A stretch of 64,000 nucleotides of DNA from Clostridiales bacterium (GTDB taxonomy: Bacteria > Bacillota > Clostridia > Peptostreptococcales > Anaerovoracaceae). A program made the translations under genes and the position numbers. Position 1 is the first letter of the stretch, and every line of letters starts with the position of its first letter. The notes beneath the pieces are model-generated. The model was not told where the DNA came from. It saw nothing but the letters and a program-made list of their open reading frames with translations, and searched no databases. The stretch spans positions 1-64,000 of the forward strand of contig WRMW01000003.1 in NCBI GenBank assembly GCA_009776955.1. Direction: 5' to 3'. Below are positions 62,293 through 64,000 of the stretch, one piece after another.

Positions 62293-63905
62293 ATTGTGCC
62301 CTCCGCCTGCCGAGTGCCATCCGCTGCCCGCACCAAGCCAAGGAACAGCGGGTGCGGTTTGTTCGGGCGGCTCTTGAACTCAGGGTGGAACTGGACGCCG
62401 ACGAAAAATCGTCTGTCCGGCAGCTCGACCGCCTCGACAAGATTACCGTCACGTAGCGTTCCGCATACCACAAGCCCCTCGCGCTCAAGCCGCTCCCTAT
62501 AGTCATTATTGAACTCGAATCTGTGGCGATGGCGTTCGTCTATCTCGTCTGCGCCGTACAGCCTGCCGAGCAATGTGCCGTCCGTGATTTTGCATGGGTA
62601 GGAGCCGAGGCGCATGGTGCCACCGCTGCCCTCCATGCCGATTTGGTCGGGCATGATGTCTATTACGCGGTGGGGCGAACCCTCGTCGAACTCGGCGGAA
62701 TTGGCGTCCGCAAGCCCGCAGACATTACGCGCGAACTCGATTACGGCAATCTGCATACCGAGACAGATCCCCAGATATGGCACATCGTTTTCGCGAGCGT
62801 ACCGACACGCAGCGATCTTGCCCTCTATCCCGCGATCACCGAAGCCCCCCGGAATGATTACGCCGTCCACTCCGTCCAGGGCTTCACCGATATTTGCGTC
62901 CGTTATCTCGCCGCTGTCGATCCAATGGATATCGACGTGGACGCCGGTTTCAAAACCCGCATGGTTCAGGCTCTCGATAATGGAGAGATAGGCGTCGTGC
63001 AATTGTATGTATTTACCGATTATGGCTATGCACGCTCGCCCTCTTGCAGCGGATATCTTCCTCACCATGCCGCGCCACTCGTCCAAGTCCGGCTCCGGGG
63101 CTACAATCCCAAGTTCGCGACAGACTACCGTATCCAGTCCGTTATTATGCAACATCAATGGCGCCTCATACAACGATGGCAGGGTCGTGTTCTCGATTAC
63201 GCAATCGCGTTTCACATTGCAGAACAGCGAAATTTTGTCCTTGATGTCGTCGTCCAAGGGCTCGTCCGCGCGGGCAATTATTATGTTGGGGCTGATGCCC
63301 ATGACCCGCATCTCCTTGACCGAGTGCTGCGTCGGCTTGGATTTGTGCTCGCCCGACGCCTCCAGAAAAGGTATGAGCGTCACATGGATGAACAGGCAGT
63401 TCTCGCGGCCTTTTTCGAGATATATCTGGCGGATGGCCTCCATGAACGGCTGGCTTTCGATGTCGCCGGCCGTGCCGCCTATCTCGGTGATAAGCACGTC
63501 GGCGCGGCTTTTCTCGGCGCCCGCATAGATGAAGTTCTTTATCTCCTCCGTGATGTGCGGGACGACCTGAACCGTCGCGCCGAGATACCCGCCATCCCGC
63601 TCGCGCGCAAGCACGCTTGAATAGACCTTGCCGGATGTCAGGTTGCTGAACTTCGTCAAGTCCTCGTCTATAAAGCGCTCGTAATGCCCCAGATCAAGGT
63701 CCGTCTCCGCGCCATCGTCGGTGACAAACACCTCGCCGTGCTGAAACGGGCTCATGGTACCGGGGTCGATGTTCATATACGGGTCGAGCTTCTGCGCCGC
63801 GACTTTCAGACCCCGCTGCTTCAACAACCGCCCAAGCGACGCCGCAGTGATGCCCTTGCCAAGGCCCGAAACGACCCCTCCAGTTACAAAGATGTATTTG
63901 GTCAT
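62289..63905 (-). CDS. pyrG: CTP synthase
   Basis: This 538-residue enzyme aminates UTP to CTP with glutamine and ATP. The N-terminal synthase domain ([20 protein letters not shown]) and the C-terminal class I glutaminase ([39 protein letters not shown] with Cys; [20 protein letters not shown] with His/Glu) are intact. It is the first gene of the operon seen here. Upstream, to the window edge at 64000, only 95 bases are visible, with TTGAAA as a possible -35 but no convincing -10. Confidence 0.97.
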   Translation of the reverse strand: MTKYIFVTGGVVSGLGKGITAASLGRLLKQRGLKVAAQKLDPYMNIDPGTMSPFQHGEVFVTDDGAETDLDLGHYERFIDEDLTKFSNLTSGKVYSSVLARERDGGYLGATVQVVPHITEEIKNFIYAGAEKSRADVLITEIGGTAGDIESQPFMEAIRQIYLEKGRENCLFIHVTLIPFLEASGEHKSKPTQHSVKEMRVMGISPNIIIARADEPLDDDIKDKISLFCNVKRDCVIENTTLPSLYEAPLMLHNNGLDTVVCRELGIVAPEPDLDEWRGMVRKISAARGRACIAIIGKYIQLHDAYLSIIESLNHAGFETGVHVDIHWIDSGEITDANIGEALDGVDGVIIPGGFGDRGIEGKIAACRYARENDVPYLGICLGMQIAVIEFARNVCGLADANSAEFDEGSPHRVIDIMPDQIGMEGSGGTMRLGSYPCKITDGTLLGRLYGADEIDERHRHRFEFNNDYRERLEREGLVVCGTLRDGNLVEAVELPDRRFFVGVQFHPEFKSRPNKPHPLFLGLVRAADGTRQAEGTI

Positions 63906-64000
63906 TTTGATTCACCGATTCGCTTAGGAATCCCTTTGTCTAATCGCATACAACTTCCCTTTCAAAAAAATATTGACGCGCGCCCCGCCGTCGTGACCGA

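Overview
The window reads as a dense, GC-rich bacterial chromosome segment, most likely from an anaerobic member of the Bacillota (Clostridia-like). The evidence is indirect. Ribosome binding sites are strong (GGAGG-type) and promoters are SigA-like. The cell uses GatCAB rather than relying on GlnRS alone, the LL-diaminopimelate aminotransferase route to lysine, a type III glutamine synthetase, a single-chain 1260-residue PurL and a Gram-positive Flp/Tad pilus cluster. tRNA genes encode CCA. No rRNA, CRISPR array, insertion sequence or phage gene was seen, and gaps between genes are short.

Layout. Positions 0.06-6.8 kb hold a rhamnose-type catabolic block: a sugar-binding lipoprotein, rhamnulokinase, a LacI-family regulator with a textbook operator/promoter upstream of the kinase, rhamnose mutarotase, a class II aldolase, and a divergent arabinose/fucose-isomerase-like protein. 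Positions 6.8-11.3 kb hold a PHP protein, a small unknown protein, xylulokinase and xylose isomerase. Positions 11.6-14.4 kb hold a secreted SpoIID/LytB-domain protein with five SH3b repeats. Positions 14.4-22.0 kb hold a complete-looking Tad pilus operon (tadZ-tadA-tadB-tadC-flp-tadE-DUF5702-tadE-DUF6382-like), including a 52-residue Flp pilin gene. Positions 22.1-27.8 kb hold a P1-family peptidase, two MFS transporters, a HAD phosphatase and a sugar epimerase. Three tRNAs follow at about 28 kb, and a maltodextrin-type ABC operon with 4-alpha-glucanotransferase fills 28.4-34.8 kb, ending at a tRNA-Gly.

From 50.5 kb down to 34.9 kb, on the minus strand, twelve nearly abutting genes form one apparent operon: argG-argH-fumA-fumB-malic enzyme-purL-gatA-gatB-gatC-glmS-hisH-hisF. 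It joins arginine synthesis to a route that turns the by-product fumarate into malate and then pyruvate. It also gathers four glutamine-dependent amidotransferase systems. The HisF protein has lost the catalytic aspartate 130, so the HisHF pair may not do histidine synthesis. A second minus-strand operon at the right edge (pyrG-dapL-glnN) continues the glutamine theme.

Between these operons (50.7-55.0 kb) sits a VanG/VanT-like module: a D-Ala ligase of the VanC/E/G look and a membrane serine/alanine racemase carrying the VanT-type asparagine. Each is preceded by the same 50-bp upstream block at the same distance (40 of 50 positions identical). Between them a small lipoprotein is transcribed the other way, from a leader that folds into a long, well-paired structure. 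At 55.0-59.0 kb an island of visibly lower GC carries a LysR regulator with three 23-bp-spaced direct repeats at its promoter, and two LigM/GcvT-like demethylases.

The features most worth following up are the shared promoter block and structured leader of the Van-like module, the altered HisF, the LigM-like island with its repeat array, the apparently leaderless palindromic promoter of tadZ, and the repeat palindrome inserted in the tadZ coding region.
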